This document shows, piece after piece, positions 6,505 to 16,103 of a stretch of 64,000 bases of DNA. The notes under the pieces were generated by a model. The model made no database searches, was not told the DNA's origin, and saw only the letters and a program-made list of their open reading frames with translations. Source of the DNA: Herbaspirillum sp. alder98 (GTDB lineage: Bacteria; Pseudomonadota; Gammaproteobacteria; Burkholderiales; Burkholderiaceae_D); contig NZ_JAIUCY010000004.1 in assembly GCF_020179755.1 (NCBI RefSeq), positions 124,001 to 188,000 of the forward strand, in the 5' to 3' direction. Numbering within the stretch: position 1 is the first letter of the stretch; the number at the start of each line of letters is the position of its first letter. Both the position numbers and the translations under genes were made by a program.

Positions 6505-9267
6505 ATGAATCTGAACCTGTTGAAAGAAACCTTCGTCACCTTCATCCGCGCCCGCGGCATGGACCGCCATTTCCGGCGCCTGGGCATGGACATGTTCCGT
6601 AGCGCCCCGCTGACCCGCGAGGTCCCGCAAACGCTGGCCGAGCAACTGAACCAGGCTGCTCACTGCGACAGCGCCGAGCTGCTGCAACGCCTGGGTTCGC
6701 GCCCGGATGGCCTGACTGAAAACGAAGCTGCCGCGATCCGGGCCGAGGTCGGCCCCAACGAAGTCGAGCACGAAAAGCCGCTGTCCTGGCCGGTGCACCT
6801 GTGGCACTGCTACAAGAACCCCTTCAACCTGCTGCTGACGCTGCTGGCGGCGGTCTCGTTCTATACCGAAGACATGAAGGCGGCGATTGTCATCGGCACC
6901 ATGGTGGTGGTGTCGACCCTGATGCGCTTCGTGCAGGAGGCGCGCTCCAACACGGCCGCCGACAAGCTCAAGGAAATGGTGAGCAACACCGCCACCGTGA
7001 TGCGCCATGACCTGCGCGAAGAGATCGCCGAAGAAGCGCGCCGTTATTTCGACGTGCAACTGCAGTCGCGCGGCGCACGCCGGGTCGAAGTGCCGATCCG
7101 GCAACTGGTGCCGGGCGACATCGTGCTGCTGTCGGCGGGCGACATGATGCCGGCCGACCTGCGCCTGCTGGCCGCCAAGGACCTGTTCGTCAGCCAGGCT
7201 GCGATGACCGGCGAATCGCTGCCGGTCGAGAAATTCGCCAGCCCCAGCAACCTCAACACGGCCAGCCCGCTGGAGCTGGACAACCTGTGCTTCATGGGCA
7301 CCAACGTGGTCAGCGGCTCGGCCACTGCAGTGGTCGTCACCACCGGCAAGCGCACCTACTTCGGCGCACTGGCCGAGCGCGTCACCGCCACCGACCGCAG
7401 CCCCACGGCGTTCCAGTCGGGCGTCAACAAGGTCAGCTGGCTGCTGATCCGTTTCATGCTGGTGATGACGCCGGTGGTGTTCTTCCTCAACGGCTTCACC
7501 AAGGGCGATTGGGTCGAAGCCTTCCTGTTCGGCCTGTCGGTGGCGGTGGGCCTGACCCCCGAGATGCTGCCCATGATCGTCACCTCGACCCTGGCCAAGG
7601 GGGCAGTGGCGCTGTCGCGCAAGAAGGTGATCGTCAAGCGGCTCGATGCGATCCAGAACTTCGGCGCCATGGACGTGCTGTGCACCGACAAGACCGGCAC
7701 CCTGACGCAGGACAAGATCTTCCTCGAGCGTCATACCGACATCCGTGGCGAGCGCGACGATGAAGTGCTGCAATACGCCTACCTGAACAGCTACTACCAG
7801 ACCGGCCTGAAGAACCTGCTGGACGTGGCCGTGCTGGAGCACGCGGAGCTGCAGCGCGAAATGTCGGTGGCCTCGGCCTACCGCAAGGTGGACGAGATTC
7901 CATTCGACTTCCAGCGCCGCCGCATGTCGGTCGTCGTCAGCGAACGCGAAGACCATCACGAGCTGATCTGCAAGGGCGCGGTCGAAGAGATCGTCTCGGT
8001 CTGTACCCATGCCCGCCATGACGGCCGCGTGGTGCCGCTGACCCCCGCGTTGCTGGAAGAAATCCACGCCACCACCGCACGCCTGAATGCCGAAGGCCTG
8101 CGCGTGGTCGGCGTCGCCGCCAAGGACCTGCCGCCCACCAAGGAAACCTACGGCCTGGCCGACGAATCGGACCTGGTGCTGGTCGGTTACATCGCCTTCC
8201 TCGATCCGCCGAAGGAGTCGACCGCGCCGGCGCTGGCAGCATTGCGCGCGCACGGCGTGGCAGTCAAGATCCTGACCGGCGACAACCAGTTGGTCACCGC
8301 CAAGATCTGCCGCGAGGTGGGACTCGAAGTCGACGGCATGCTGCTGGGCGGCGATGTGGAAAAGATGAATGACCAGGAACTCGCCGTGGCCGCCGAGAAA
8401 GTCACGGTGTTCGCCAAGCTGAGCCCGGCCCACAAGGAACGCATTGTGCGCGTGCTGCACGACCAGGGCCACGTGGTCGGCTTCATGGGCGACGGCATCA
8501 ACGACGCCCCGGCCTTGCGCGCGGCCGACATCGGCATCTCGGTCGATACCGCCGTCGATATCGCCAAGGAAGCGGCCGACCTGATCCTGCTCGAGAAGAG
8601 CCTGATGGTGCTGGAAGAAGGCGTGCTGGAGGGCCGCAAGACCTTCGCCAACATGCTCAAGTACATCAAGATGACCGCCAGCTCGAACTTCGGCAATGTG
8701 TTCTCGGTCCTGATCGCCAGCGCCTTCCTGCCCTTCCTGCCGATGCTGCCCTTGCATCTGCTGGTGCAGAACCTGCTGTATGACGTGTCGCAGATCGCCA
8801 TCCCGTTCGACAACGTCGACCGCGAATTCCTGGACAAGCCGCAGCGCTGGGACCCGGCCGACATCGGTCGCTTCATGGTGTTCTTCGGCCCGATCAGCTC
8901 GATCTTCGACGTCTCCACCTTTGCCCTGATGTGGTTCGTGTTCGGCGCCAACTCGCCCGACCACCAGACCCTGTTCCAATCCGGCTGGTTCATCGAAGGC
9001 CTGCTGTCGCAAACGCTGATCGTGCACATGATCCGCACCCGCCGCGTGCCGTTCTTCCAGAGCCGCGCAGCCTGGCCGTTGATGGGCATGACGCTCATCA
9101 TCATGGCCGCCGGCGTGTTCCTGCCGATGTCGCCGCTGGCGCACTACTTCAAGCTGGAAGCGCTGCCGCTGTCGTACTTCGCCTGGCTGGCCGCCATCCT
9201 GGTGGCGTATGCAGTGCTGATCCAGGTCATGAAGAATTGGTATGCGCGGCGTTACGGGTGGCAGTAA
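6505..9267 (+). CDS. mgtA: Magnesium-translocating P-type ATPase
   Basis: The 920-residue P3B-type ATPase imports Mg2+ across the inner membrane. Signature motifs are complete: TGES at 235-238 (dephosphorylation loop), DKTGTLTQ with the phosphorylated Asp395, and GDGINDAPAL from 662. Ten membrane segments of the P-type fold can be placed, including the MgtA-like N-terminal cation ATPase domain. The frame stays open upstream to a TTG at 6430, but the ATG at 6505 begins the conserved MNLNLL region after a purine-rich stretch. Regulation is probably through the long leader described separately. A strong terminator follows. Confidence 0.96.
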   Translation: MNLNLLKETFVTFIRARGMDRHFRRLGMDMFRSAPLTREVPQTLAEQLNQAAHCDSAELLQRLGSRPDGLTENEAAAIRAEVGPNEVEHEKPLSWPVHLWHCYKNPFNLLLTLLAAVSFYTEDMKAAIVIGTMVVVSTLMRFVQEARSNTAADKLKEMVSNTATVMRHDLREEIAEEARRYFDVQLQSRGARRVEVPIRQLVPGDIVLLSAGDMMPADLRLLAAKDLFVSQAAMTGESLPVEKFASPSNLNTASPLELDNLCFMGTNVVSGSATAVVVTTGKRTYFGALAERVTATDRSPTAFQSGVNKVSWLLIRFMLVMTPVVFFLNGFTKGDWVEAFLFGLSVAVGLTPEMLPMIVTSTLAKGAVALSRKKVIVKRLDAIQNFGAMDVLCTDKTGTLTQDKIFLERHTDIRGERDDEVLQYAYLNSYYQTGLKNLLDVAVLEHAELQREMSVASAYRKVDEIPFDFQRRRMSVVVSEREDHHELICKGAVEEIVSVCTHARHDGRVVPLTPALLEEIHATTARLNAEGLRVVGVAAKDLPPTKETYGLADESDLVLVGYIAFLDPPKESTAPALAALRAHGVAVKILTGDNQLVTAKICREVGLEVDGMLLGGDVEKMNDQELAVAAEKVTVFAKLSPAHKERIVRVLHDQGHVVGFMGDGINDAPALRAADIGISVDTAVDIAKEAADLILLEKSLMVLEEGVLEGRKTFANMLKYIKMTASSNFGNVFSVLIASAFLPFLPMLPLHLLVQNLLYDVSQIAIPFDNVDREFLDKPQRWDPADIGRFMVFFGPISSIFDVSTFALMWFVFGANSPDHQTLFQSGWFIEGLLSQTLIVHMIRTRRVPFFQSRAAWPLMGMTLIIMAAGVFLPMSPLAHYFKLEALPLSYFAWLAAILVAYAVLIQVMKNWYARRYGWQ

Positions 9268-9347
9268 GGTCGCTGAAACAGGCACCGCCCCCCTGCAATA
9301 ACGCGACGATGACCTAGAACAAGTCGCATGAAAGACAAAAAGAAGAC

Positions 9348-9383
9348 AAAAAGCTTACCCCTCGGCAAGGGGTAAGCTTTTTT
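9348..9383 (+). terminator. Rho-independent terminator after mgtA
   Basis: A perfect 15-bp stem (AAAAAGCTTACCCCT and its complement) encloses the loop CGGCA and runs into a T-tract. It ends the mgtA transcript. Confidence 0.9.
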
Positions 9384-9493
9384 ACCTTGAATTTCAGGGT
9401 TTTCCCGATGGTGCCTACACCGTGTGATCGTTAATCTCACGACATCAAACAAAAACTCACCAAAAGACATACCAGCGGAACCGGGGAAATTCA

Positions 9494-9751
9494 ATGGACG
9501 CAATTCAGCACGAAGGTATCTGCGAAGGCAGTTACAAGAGCATCAGCGACGGCAAGATCTACCAGTATCACGCCGACTATCGCGGTGGCGAATCGATCGC
9601 GTGGAGCGCCAGCGTCAGCTGGGGTGCGCGGGAAGCGCTGTCGCGCGTGGGCTCGATCTCGCACAACATCCTTTCCGGCCACTCATTGCAGGAACTGGTG
9701 CGCGCCCACGTGGTGGCATCGATCCAGACCGCCCTGGGCGAGCAGGTCTGA
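9494..9751 (+). CDS. Conserved-looking small soluble protein, unknown function
   Basis: This 85-residue protein has no membrane segment or signal peptide and no domain I recognise. It has a purine-rich ribosome-binding region (GGAACCGGGGAAA) before the ATG and codon use like its neighbours, which suggests a real gene. Composition is mixed, with tyrosine-rich SDGKIYQYHADY near residues 18-29 and a helical C-terminus. It is convergent with the signalling operon downstream and separated from mgtA by a terminator, so it probably has its own promoter. Confidence 0.6.
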   Translation: MDAIQHEGICEGSYKSISDGKIYQYHADYRGGESIAWSASVSWGAREALSRVGSISHNILSGHSLQELVRAHVVASIQTALGEQV

Positions 9752-9789
9752 GCTTTCCGATCTCTTCTGCGCCGCGTCGGCGATCTGCT

Positions 9790-10908
9790 TCAATGGCGCG
9801 GCAAGTGGACGGTCACCACCGTCTGCGTCTCTTCACTGGACACCACGTCGACCCGACCGCCATGCGCGGTCACGATCTGCTGGGCAATATAGAGCCCCAG
9901 GCCCAGGCCATTACGGGCGCCTGAAGTTCTTTCGCCGCCCCGGAACGGGTCGAAGATCGAAGGCAGCACGTCGGCCGGAATGACGCCCCGGTTGGACACC
10001 TGCAACAGCACTTCATGCTCAGCGGTGCCATCGATGTGCACGCGCACCGGTTGCCCCGCCACACCATGCTGCAAGGCATTGCCGAGCAGGTTGGCCACCA
10101 CTTGGGCCAGACGCTCAGGATCCCAATGACCGGCGTCGTCGCCGATGCGACCGCAGTCGATGATGCAGTCGGGATAAGTCGCCCGATATTCCTGCGCCAC
10201 CCGGCCCGTCACCTCACCCAGCGCCATCTGCTCGCGCGCCAGCGCAATGCCGCCGCCCAGGCGGGCGCGGGCAAGATCGAGCATGTTCTCGATCAGCTTG
10301 GCCATGCGCTTGCCGCTGTTGAGGATCTGCTGCGACGCCTTTTGCGCGACCTCTTCGTTATAGGTTCGCTGCACCAGCGTGGCCGCCATCATCACCGCGC
10401 TCAGCGGGTTGCGCAGATCGTGGCCGAGGATGGCCACGAACATTTCGTTGGTGCGCAAGGTTTCGGTGCGCTCGCGCAATTCGAGCGCCAGTTGTTGCTT
10501 CTGACGGTACAGCTGGAAGAACACCTCGGCCTTGTTGCGCAGGATGTGCGGTTCGATCGGCTTATACAGAAAATCAACCGCACCGCTCTCGTAGCCCTTG
10601 AACATGCGATGCTCGTCGCGCGTGCCGGCGGTCACGAAGATCAGCGGAATATTGCGGGTGCGCTCGCTGCCGCGGATCAGCTCGGCCAGCTCGAAGCCGT
10701 CCATCATCGGCATCTGGACGTCGATCAACGCCAGCGCCACGTCATGCACCAGCAGCAACTCCAGCGCTTCGAATCCGGAGCGCGCCTGCAGCAGCTCGAC
10801 GTCGTCGCGCTGCAGCAGCGCAGACAACGCCAGCAAGTTCTCGGCCAGGTCATCGACCAGCAAGAACTTCACGCGCGGCAAAGGCTGTCCCTTGTTATTG
10901 TCAGTCAC
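9790..10908 (-). CDS. REC-histidine kinase (receiver at N-terminus)
   Basis: The 372-residue cytoplasmic protein has a receiver domain (residues 12-130, phospho-acceptor Asp63 in LIDVQMPMMDG), a short coiled segment, HisKA with the phospho-accepting His163 (GHDLRNPLS), and a HATPase domain with GLGLGLYIAQQIV near the end. It is the last gene of the four-gene operon. Its GTG start overlaps the cheB stop by 4 nt (GTGA). The receiver-first order suggests it is switched by phosphotransfer from the large hybrid kinase encoded first in the operon; that link is inference. Confidence 0.92.
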   Translation of the reverse strand: MTDNNKGQPLPRVKFLLVDDLAENLLALSALLQRDDVELLQARSGFEALELLLVHDVALALIDVQMPMMDGFELAELIRGSERTRNIPLIFVTAGTRDEHRMFKGYESGAVDFLYKPIEPHILRNKAEVFFQLYRQKQQLALELRERTETLRTNEMFVAILGHDLRNPLSAVMMAATLVQRTYNEEVAQKASQQILNSGKRMAKLIENMLDLARARLGGGIALAREQMALGEVTGRVAQEYRATYPDCIIDCGRIGDDAGHWDPERLAQVVANLLGNALQHGVAGQPVRVHIDGTAEHEVLLQVSNRGVIPADVLPSIFDPFRGGERTSGARNGLGLGLYIAQQIVTAHGGRVDVVSSEETQTVVTVHLPRH

Positions 10909-11519
10909 CTGCTTTTCCTTTCACCCTTGACGCTCAGCGACGCCAGCACATCGGCAATCTGCGCCAGCGTCAACACATAATCTATCGGTCCGGCGGCCAA
11001 TGCCTGCTCGGGCATGTACGGTGCCTGCGCGTGCTCCGGGTCCTGCACCATCGTCATGCCGCCGGCGGCACGAATGGCCTGCAGGCCCGCCGCGCCGTCC
11101 TGGTTGCCACCGGTCAGCACGATGCCCAGCAAGCGCGGGCCAAAATGGTCTGCGGCCGATTCGAACAGCACATCGATCGCCGGCCGCGAATAATTCACTG
11201 CCTCATCATTGGACATCGCCAGCAGCGGCGCTGCCTGGCTGCCATCGACCAGCAAGTGGTAGTCCGGTGCTGCGAAATAGATCGTCGCTGCCTGCAGCGG
11301 GTCCTTGTCCTGCGCCTCCAGCACCGGCAATGCGCAACGGGCATCGAATATCTGCGCCAGCAGGCTGGGCCGCTCGCGCGGAATATGCAGCACCACCATG
11401 GTCGGCGGCGCCGCCTCGGCGCGCAGCGCCGGCAATATCTCGAGCAGCGCCTCGACGCCACCGGCAGAGGCGCCGATGACGACTGCCTCGACCGCTGAAC
11501 AATCGATGGCGGCGCTCAC
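10905..11519 (-). CDS. CheB-type methylesterase domain protein (no receiver)
   Basis: The 204-residue protein is a free-standing CheB catalytic domain that would demethylate or deamidate glutamyl residues. The catalytic triad is visible: Ser18 in GASAGG, His45, and Asp141 in TGGNQDGAAG. The usual N-terminal receiver domain is missing, so control must come from elsewhere. It starts at a GTG overlapping the cheR stop by 4 nt. No chemoreceptor, CheA or CheW is nearby. The targets may be non-classical, for example the hybrid kinase of the same operon. Confidence 0.92.
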   Translation of the reverse strand: MSAAIDCSAVEAVVIGASAGGVEALLEILPALRAEAAPPTMVVLHIPRERPSLLAQIFDARCALPVLEAQDKDPLQAATIYFAAPDYHLLVDGSQAAPLLAMSNDEAVNYSRPAIDVLFESAADHFGPRLLGIVLTGGNQDGAAGLQAIRAAGGMTMVQDPEHAQAPYMPEQALAAGPIDYVLTLAQIADVLASLSVKGERKSR

Positions 11520-12343
11520 AGCTCGCCCTTCTTCTGGAAGATACGGTCTTCGCGCACCACTTCGTCAAAGGCGCTGTTGTGGGCCGAGAAGCGCAACGAT
11601 TCCTTCGAACCCAGTCCCAGGAAACCCTTGCGGCAGAGCGACTCGCGAAACAATCCCAATGCCCGTTCCTGTAACTGGCGATTGAAGTAGATCAGCACAT
11701 TGCGGCACGACACCAGCTGCATTTCGGCAAATACGCTATCGGTGGCCAGGCTGTGATCCGAGAACACCACATTGCGGCGCAGCGACTTGTCGAACACCAC
11801 CGCGCCATAGGCTGCCGTATAGTAATCCGAAAGCGAGGTGGTGCCGCCCGACTTCTGGTGATTGCTGGTGAATCCTGGGATGCGTTCCAGGTCGTAGACG
11901 CCAGCCTCGGCCTTCTTCAGCGCGGCCTGGTTGATGTCGGTGGCGTAGATCAGGGTACGCTCCAGCAGACCTTCCTCGCGCAGCAGGATCGCCAGCGAAT
12001 AGACCTCTTCGCCGGTGCTGCAGCCAGCCACCCAGATCTTCAGCGAAGGATAGGTGCGCAGCAACGGCACCACCTTCTCGCGCAACGACAAAAAATAAGT
12101 CGGGTCGCGAAACATCTCGCTGACCTGCACCGTGAGGTAATCCATCAGCGCCGGGAACACCGCCGGGTCATGCAGCACCCGGTCCTGCAGCTGCGACAGC
12201 GTGGCGCACTCGAAGCGGCCCAGCGCCGTGGTCAGCCGCCGCTTGAGCGACGAGCCAGCATAACCACGAAAATCGCAGTGGTACTTGAGGTAGATCGCAT
12301 CGAGCAGCAATTGCATCTCGATGTCGAAGTGTTTATCAGTCAT
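11516..12343 (-). CDS. CheR-type methyltransferase
   Basis: The 275-residue S-adenosylmethionine-dependent glutamate methyltransferase has the CheR all-alpha N-terminal domain (arginine-rich FRGYAGSSLKRRL near residue 27) followed by the catalytic domain with the SAM-binding motif AGCSTGEE. There is no TPR extension. The ATG at 12343 is preferred; a TTG four codons upstream is possible. It lies between the hybrid kinase and the CheB domain gene in one transcription unit, so methylation and demethylation are both encoded together with kinases. Confidence 0.92.
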   Translation of the reverse strand: MTDKHFDIEMQLLLDAIYLKYHCDFRGYAGSSLKRRLTTALGRFECATLSQLQDRVLHDPAVFPALMDYLTVQVSEMFRDPTYFLSLREKVVPLLRTYPSLKIWVAGCSTGEEVYSLAILLREEGLLERTLIYATDINQAALKKAEAGVYDLERIPGFTSNHQKSGGTTSLSDYYTAAYGAVVFDKSLRRNVVFSDHSLATDSVFAEMQLVSCRNVLIYFNRQLQERALGLFRESLCRKGFLGLGSKESLRFSAHNSAFDEVVREDRIFQKKGEL

Positions 12344-12358
12344 GTCCGTATCCAATAA

Positions 12359-15300
12359 TTACTTTGGCATCCAGACCCGCACCAGCGATAGCAGCTTTTC
12401 CACATCCAGTGGTTTGGCGATGTAATCATTGGCGCCGGCGACCAGGCATTTTTCCTGGTCGTCCTTCATGGCCTTGGCGGTCAGCGCGATGATCGCCAGC
12501 TTCTTCCATTCGGGTTTCTTGCGGATCTCGCGCATGGCGGTCAGGCCATCCATCTCGGGCATCATGATGTCCATCAGTACCAGGTCGATCGCCGCCTCGT
12601 CGGTAGCGCGGCTGCGCTCCAGCGCCGCCAGCGCCTCGAGGCCATTGCGGGCGATCTCGATCTTCATGCCCTTCGGCTCCAGCACCGACGACAGGGCAAA
12701 GATATTGCGCACGTCGTCTTCCACCACCAGCACCCGGCGTCCTTCGAACACGGTCTCACGGTCGCGCGCCACCTTCAGCATGCGCTGGCTTTCGGCCGGC
12801 AGCTTGGTCTCGACCTGGTGCAGGAACAGCGTGACTTCGTCCAGCAGGCGCTCGGGCGAACGCGCATCCTTGATGATGATGGAGCGCGAGAAGCGGCGCA
12901 GGCGCTGTTCTTCCTCGGCTTTCAGCGAGCGCCCGGTATAGACGATCACCGGCGGGAACGCGACCTGATCCTGCTCGGCCATCTTCTCCAGCAACTGGTA
13001 ACCGGACAGGTCGGGCAGGTTCAAGTCCATCACCATGCAGTCGAAGGTGGCCTGCTGCAAGTGGCGCAGCGCGTCACCGGCGGTATTGACGCCGACGATG
13101 TTGATGTTCTCGCCCGCCAGCAACTGGCGGATGCTGTCGAGCTGGCGGGCATCATCCTCGACCACCAGCACATGACGCAGGTCCTGCAGGAACTTGGCCT
13201 CCAGCTTGCGCACCGCGCTCACCAGTTCCTCGCGCTGCACCGGCTTGAGGGCGTAGCCGATCGCGCCGCGCTCCATCGCTTCCTGGGCATAGTCGGCCAC
13301 CGACACCACATGCACCGGAATATGCCGGGTGCGCGGATTGCGCTTGATCTGGTCGAGCACGCCCAGGCCGGAAAAATCGGGCAGGTTCATGTCGAGCAGG
13401 ATGGCGCTGGGGCGGTACATCTCGGCCGCGGCCACGCCGTCGTTGGCCGAGTGGGTAATCACGCACTGGAAGCCCATCTCATGCACCAGGTCGCGCAGGA
13501 TCAGGGCGAACGCCGTGTCGTCCTCGCACACCAGGATCAGGCGCGCATTGGGTTCGATGCGATGACGGTCGTCTTCGATGGCGATCTCGGTCAGGGCCCG
13601 TCCCGGATGCGTCTGGTTCGACCGCACATCGGGGGCAGCGGCCACCGCGCCGGCCGAGGTGGGCGACAAGGTCGATGTGGACGCCGGCCATTGCAGTCCC
13701 GACGCCTGTGTCGGGGTAGCCGAACCGGACATGCCCGACGGCGCATCGCCGTCGCCGGCATACACACGCGGCAGCGTCAGGGTGAAGATGCTGCCCTCGC
13801 CCTCCCGGCTCTGGACCTGGATATCGCCGCCCAGCAGGCGCGCGAGATCGCGCGAGATCGACAATCCCAGCCCGGTGCCGCCGTACTTGCGGTGAGTGCT
13901 GCCATCGGCCTGGCGGAAGGCCTCGAAGATGAACTGGTGCTGCTCGGCGCCGATGCCGATGCCGGTATCGCGCACCACGAAGGCCACATGACCGGCCCCG
14001 GCATCCCGCACGGTCATGGTCACTTCGCCCTTCTCGGTGAACTTGATGGCGTTGGACAGCAGATTCTTGAGGATCTGGCTCAGGCGCTGGATATCGGTTT
14101 CGATCTGTGGCGGCGCAGCCGGATCGACGCTCACGCGCAGCGCCAGGCCCTTCTGCTGGGCGGTCACGGCAAACACCGCGCGCAATTCGTCGGCCAGCTT
14201 GGCCACCGCGAACGGCTCGGGCAGGATATCGAGCTTGCCGGCCTCCATCTTCGACAGGTCGAGGATATCGTTGATCAGCGCCAGCAGGTCGTTGCCGGCC
14301 GACGAGATGGTCTGGGCAAAACGCACCTGCTCTTCGCTCAGGTTGCCGTGCTTGTTGTCGGCCAGCAGCTTGGCCAGGATCAGGGTCGAGTTGAGCGGGG
14401 TACGCAGTTCGTGGCTCATGTTGGCCAGGAACTCGCTCTTGTACTGGTTGGCGCGCTCCAGCTCGGTGGCCTTGTCCACCAGCACCACCTGGGTCTTGGC
14501 CAGATCGTCCTTCTGGGTTTCCAGCAGTTGCGCCTGCTCTTCCAGCTGGGCGTTGGTTTCTTCCAGTTCGGCCTGTTGCGTTTCGAGTCGCAGTTGCGAA
14601 GCCTTCAGCGCCTGGCCCTGCTCTTCCAGCTCTTCGTTGTTGACCCGCAGTTCTTCCTGTTGCGCCTGCAGCTCCTCGGCCTGGCGCTGGGTTTCTTCCA
14701 GCAGTTCTTCCAGGCGGCTGCGATCCTTGGACGAACGCACGGCAATCGCGATCTGGTCCGACAGGCGCGCCAGCAATTCTTCTTCTTCAGGCCGGATGCG
14801 ACGCAGGAAGCCGAGTTCGAACACCGCCTGCACCTGGCCTTCAGCGGCTGCCGGCACGATCAGCAATTCCTTCGGCGCAAGTTGCCCCGTGGCCGACGAC
14901 ACCGCGAAATAGTCTTGCGGCACATCGCGCACATGCATCGCCTGGTTCTGCTTGACCGCCTGGCCCAGCAAGCCCTCGCCGTCGTGCAACGCCAGCGCAC
15001 CTGCGCCGGCGGGCATGGCATAGCCGCCGAAGCGCTCGAACTGGCCGCTGCTCTTGCGCAGGTAGATCGCGCCGATCTGGGCATTGAGGTAATTGGCCAG
15101 GAAATTGAGCGTGTTCTCACCCAGCAGCTCCAGGCGCTGGTCGCCCTGCAGGCGCTGCGCCAGGCCCATCTGCCCGGAACGGATCCAGGTCTGCTTTTCG
15201 CGGCTGCGATAGTCACGCGAGGTCATCACGGCCGACGCCAGGATCAACAGCAGCAACAGCGATGAACCACCCCAGGTGACGATGCTGGAAAACAGCACCG

Positions 15301-15901
15301 CGTCCTGCCAGTCGCCCTGGCGCGTGGCCAGCAAATTGCGTTCGGTGTTTTCCATCTCGCGCACGACCGCCCGCACGCGATCCATGGCCATCTTGCCGCG
15401 GTCCGACTGCACCACCGCCAGCGCGCCGGCGGCGTCGCCATTGCGACGCAGGGTGATGGTTTCACCCAGTTCGTCCATCTTTTCACGGGTGATGGATTCG
15501 ACCTGCGACAGCCGCTGCAACTGCTCGGCGCTATCCGACACCAGCTTGCGCAGCTTGTCGAATTCGCCGGGCAATGCCGCCTTGGCCTGGTTGTACGGCG
15601 CCAGGTAACTTTCAGCGCCGGTCAGCAAAAAACCTCGCTGGCTGGTTTCGGCATCCTTCATCGCCGAGATCAGCACCTGCAGCTGTTCGCGCACGTCGAT
15701 GGTGTGCGAGACGGCATCGGCCGCTTCGGTACGGGTGATCGAGGCTTGCAGCGTGAAGATCGAGATCAGGATCACCGCCAGGATGGCGATGCCGAACCCC
15801 ACCAGTGGCCCGGGCGGCAGCGGTGGCCCCGAGAATGCGCCCTTGCTCTGGCGCTTGAATGTGGCAATGCGTTCTTCGGCTTGGCTGGAAAAAACCGGCA
15901 C
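12359..15901 (-). CDS. CHASE3-GAF hybrid histidine kinase with three receiver domains
   Basis: The 1180-residue inner-membrane sensor kinase heads the operon. Order of parts: TM1 (about 33-53), periplasmic CHASE3 domain (about 55-200), TM2 (about 203-227), GAF (about 255-390), long Glu/Gln-rich coiled coil (393-485), HisKA with His497 in SHELRTPLN, HATPase (about 605-730), a Ser/Ala/Pro-rich linker, then receivers at about 805-915, 928-1040 and 1067-1178. The GTG start has GGAG 7 nt upstream. Three tandem receivers suggest multi-input or sequestered phosphotransfer. The ligand is unknown, and no HPt domain is present. Confidence 0.93.
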   Translation of the reverse strand: MPVFSSQAEERIATFKRQSKGAFSGPPLPPGPLVGFGIAILAVILISIFTLQASITRTEAADAVSHTIDVREQLQVLISAMKDAETSQRGFLLTGAESYLAPYNQAKAALPGEFDKLRKLVSDSAEQLQRLSQVESITREKMDELGETITLRRNGDAAGALAVVQSDRGKMAMDRVRAVVREMENTERNLLATRQGDWQDAVLFSSIVTWGGSSLLLLLILASAVMTSRDYRSREKQTWIRSGQMGLAQRLQGDQRLELLGENTLNFLANYLNAQIGAIYLRKSSGQFERFGGYAMPAGAGALALHDGEGLLGQAVKQNQAMHVRDVPQDYFAVSSATGQLAPKELLIVPAAAEGQVQAVFELGFLRRIRPEEEELLARLSDQIAIAVRSSKDRSRLEELLEETQRQAEELQAQQEELRVNNEELEEQGQALKASQLRLETQQAELEETNAQLEEQAQLLETQKDDLAKTQVVLVDKATELERANQYKSEFLANMSHELRTPLNSTLILAKLLADNKHGNLSEEQVRFAQTISSAGNDLLALINDILDLSKMEAGKLDILPEPFAVAKLADELRAVFAVTAQQKGLALRVSVDPAAPPQIETDIQRLSQILKNLLSNAIKFTEKGEVTMTVRDAGAGHVAFVVRDTGIGIGAEQHQFIFEAFRQADGSTHRKYGGTGLGLSISRDLARLLGGDIQVQSREGEGSIFTLTLPRVYAGDGDAPSGMSGSATPTQASGLQWPASTSTLSPTSAGAVAAAPDVRSNQTHPGRALTEIAIEDDRHRIEPNARLILVCEDDTAFALILRDLVHEMGFQCVITHSANDGVAAAEMYRPSAILLDMNLPDFSGLGVLDQIKRNPRTRHIPVHVVSVADYAQEAMERGAIGYALKPVQREELVSAVRKLEAKFLQDLRHVLVVEDDARQLDSIRQLLAGENINIVGVNTAGDALRHLQQATFDCMVMDLNLPDLSGYQLLEKMAEQDQVAFPPVIVYTGRSLKAEEEQRLRRFSRSIIIKDARSPERLLDEVTLFLHQVETKLPAESQRMLKVARDRETVFEGRRVLVVEDDVRNIFALSSVLEPKGMKIEIARNGLEALAALERSRATDEAAIDLVLMDIMMPEMDGLTAMREIRKKPEWKKLAIIALTAKAMKDDQEKCLVAGANDYIAKPLDVEKLLSLVRVWMPK

Positions 15902-15973
15902 GGTGCGCTCCGTTCTAATAGATTCTAATGAGCCGACGAGGGACCGTGATCCCCCTCCCTACGCATTTCTGCG

Positions 15974-15997
15974 TGGCAAAAAGTGCCAAAAATTATA
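15974..15997 (-). promoter_or_regulatory. Promoter -10 and leader hairpin of the hybrid-kinase operon
   Basis: On the minus strand TATAAT lies at 15992-15997, about 90 nt before the GTG start. The -35 region is weak. Just downstream in the leader is an inverted repeat TGGCA-AAAAG-TGCCA (15974-15988). Either feature could be regulatory. Confidence 0.45.
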
Positions 15998-16103
15998 CTT
16001 GTTTATTAGCAGTACGGCCTGCCATCATGCAGTGCGGCAATGGCCCGAACCCGGCTAGGACAGGGCTTGCGACGTTCGGTTCAATCCGGCGCCCAGTCCC
16101 CAC

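Noticed and set aside
6316-9285. 989-codon open frame antisense to mgtA
   Set aside because: It mirrors mgtA over its whole length, is very rich in His, Gln and Arg as expected for the reverse of GC-rich codons, and shows no domain. It is a codon-bias shadow.
12818-15265. 815-codon open frame opposite the hybrid kinase
   Set aside because: Shadow frame with biased composition; the kinase on the other strand has all its domain motifs.
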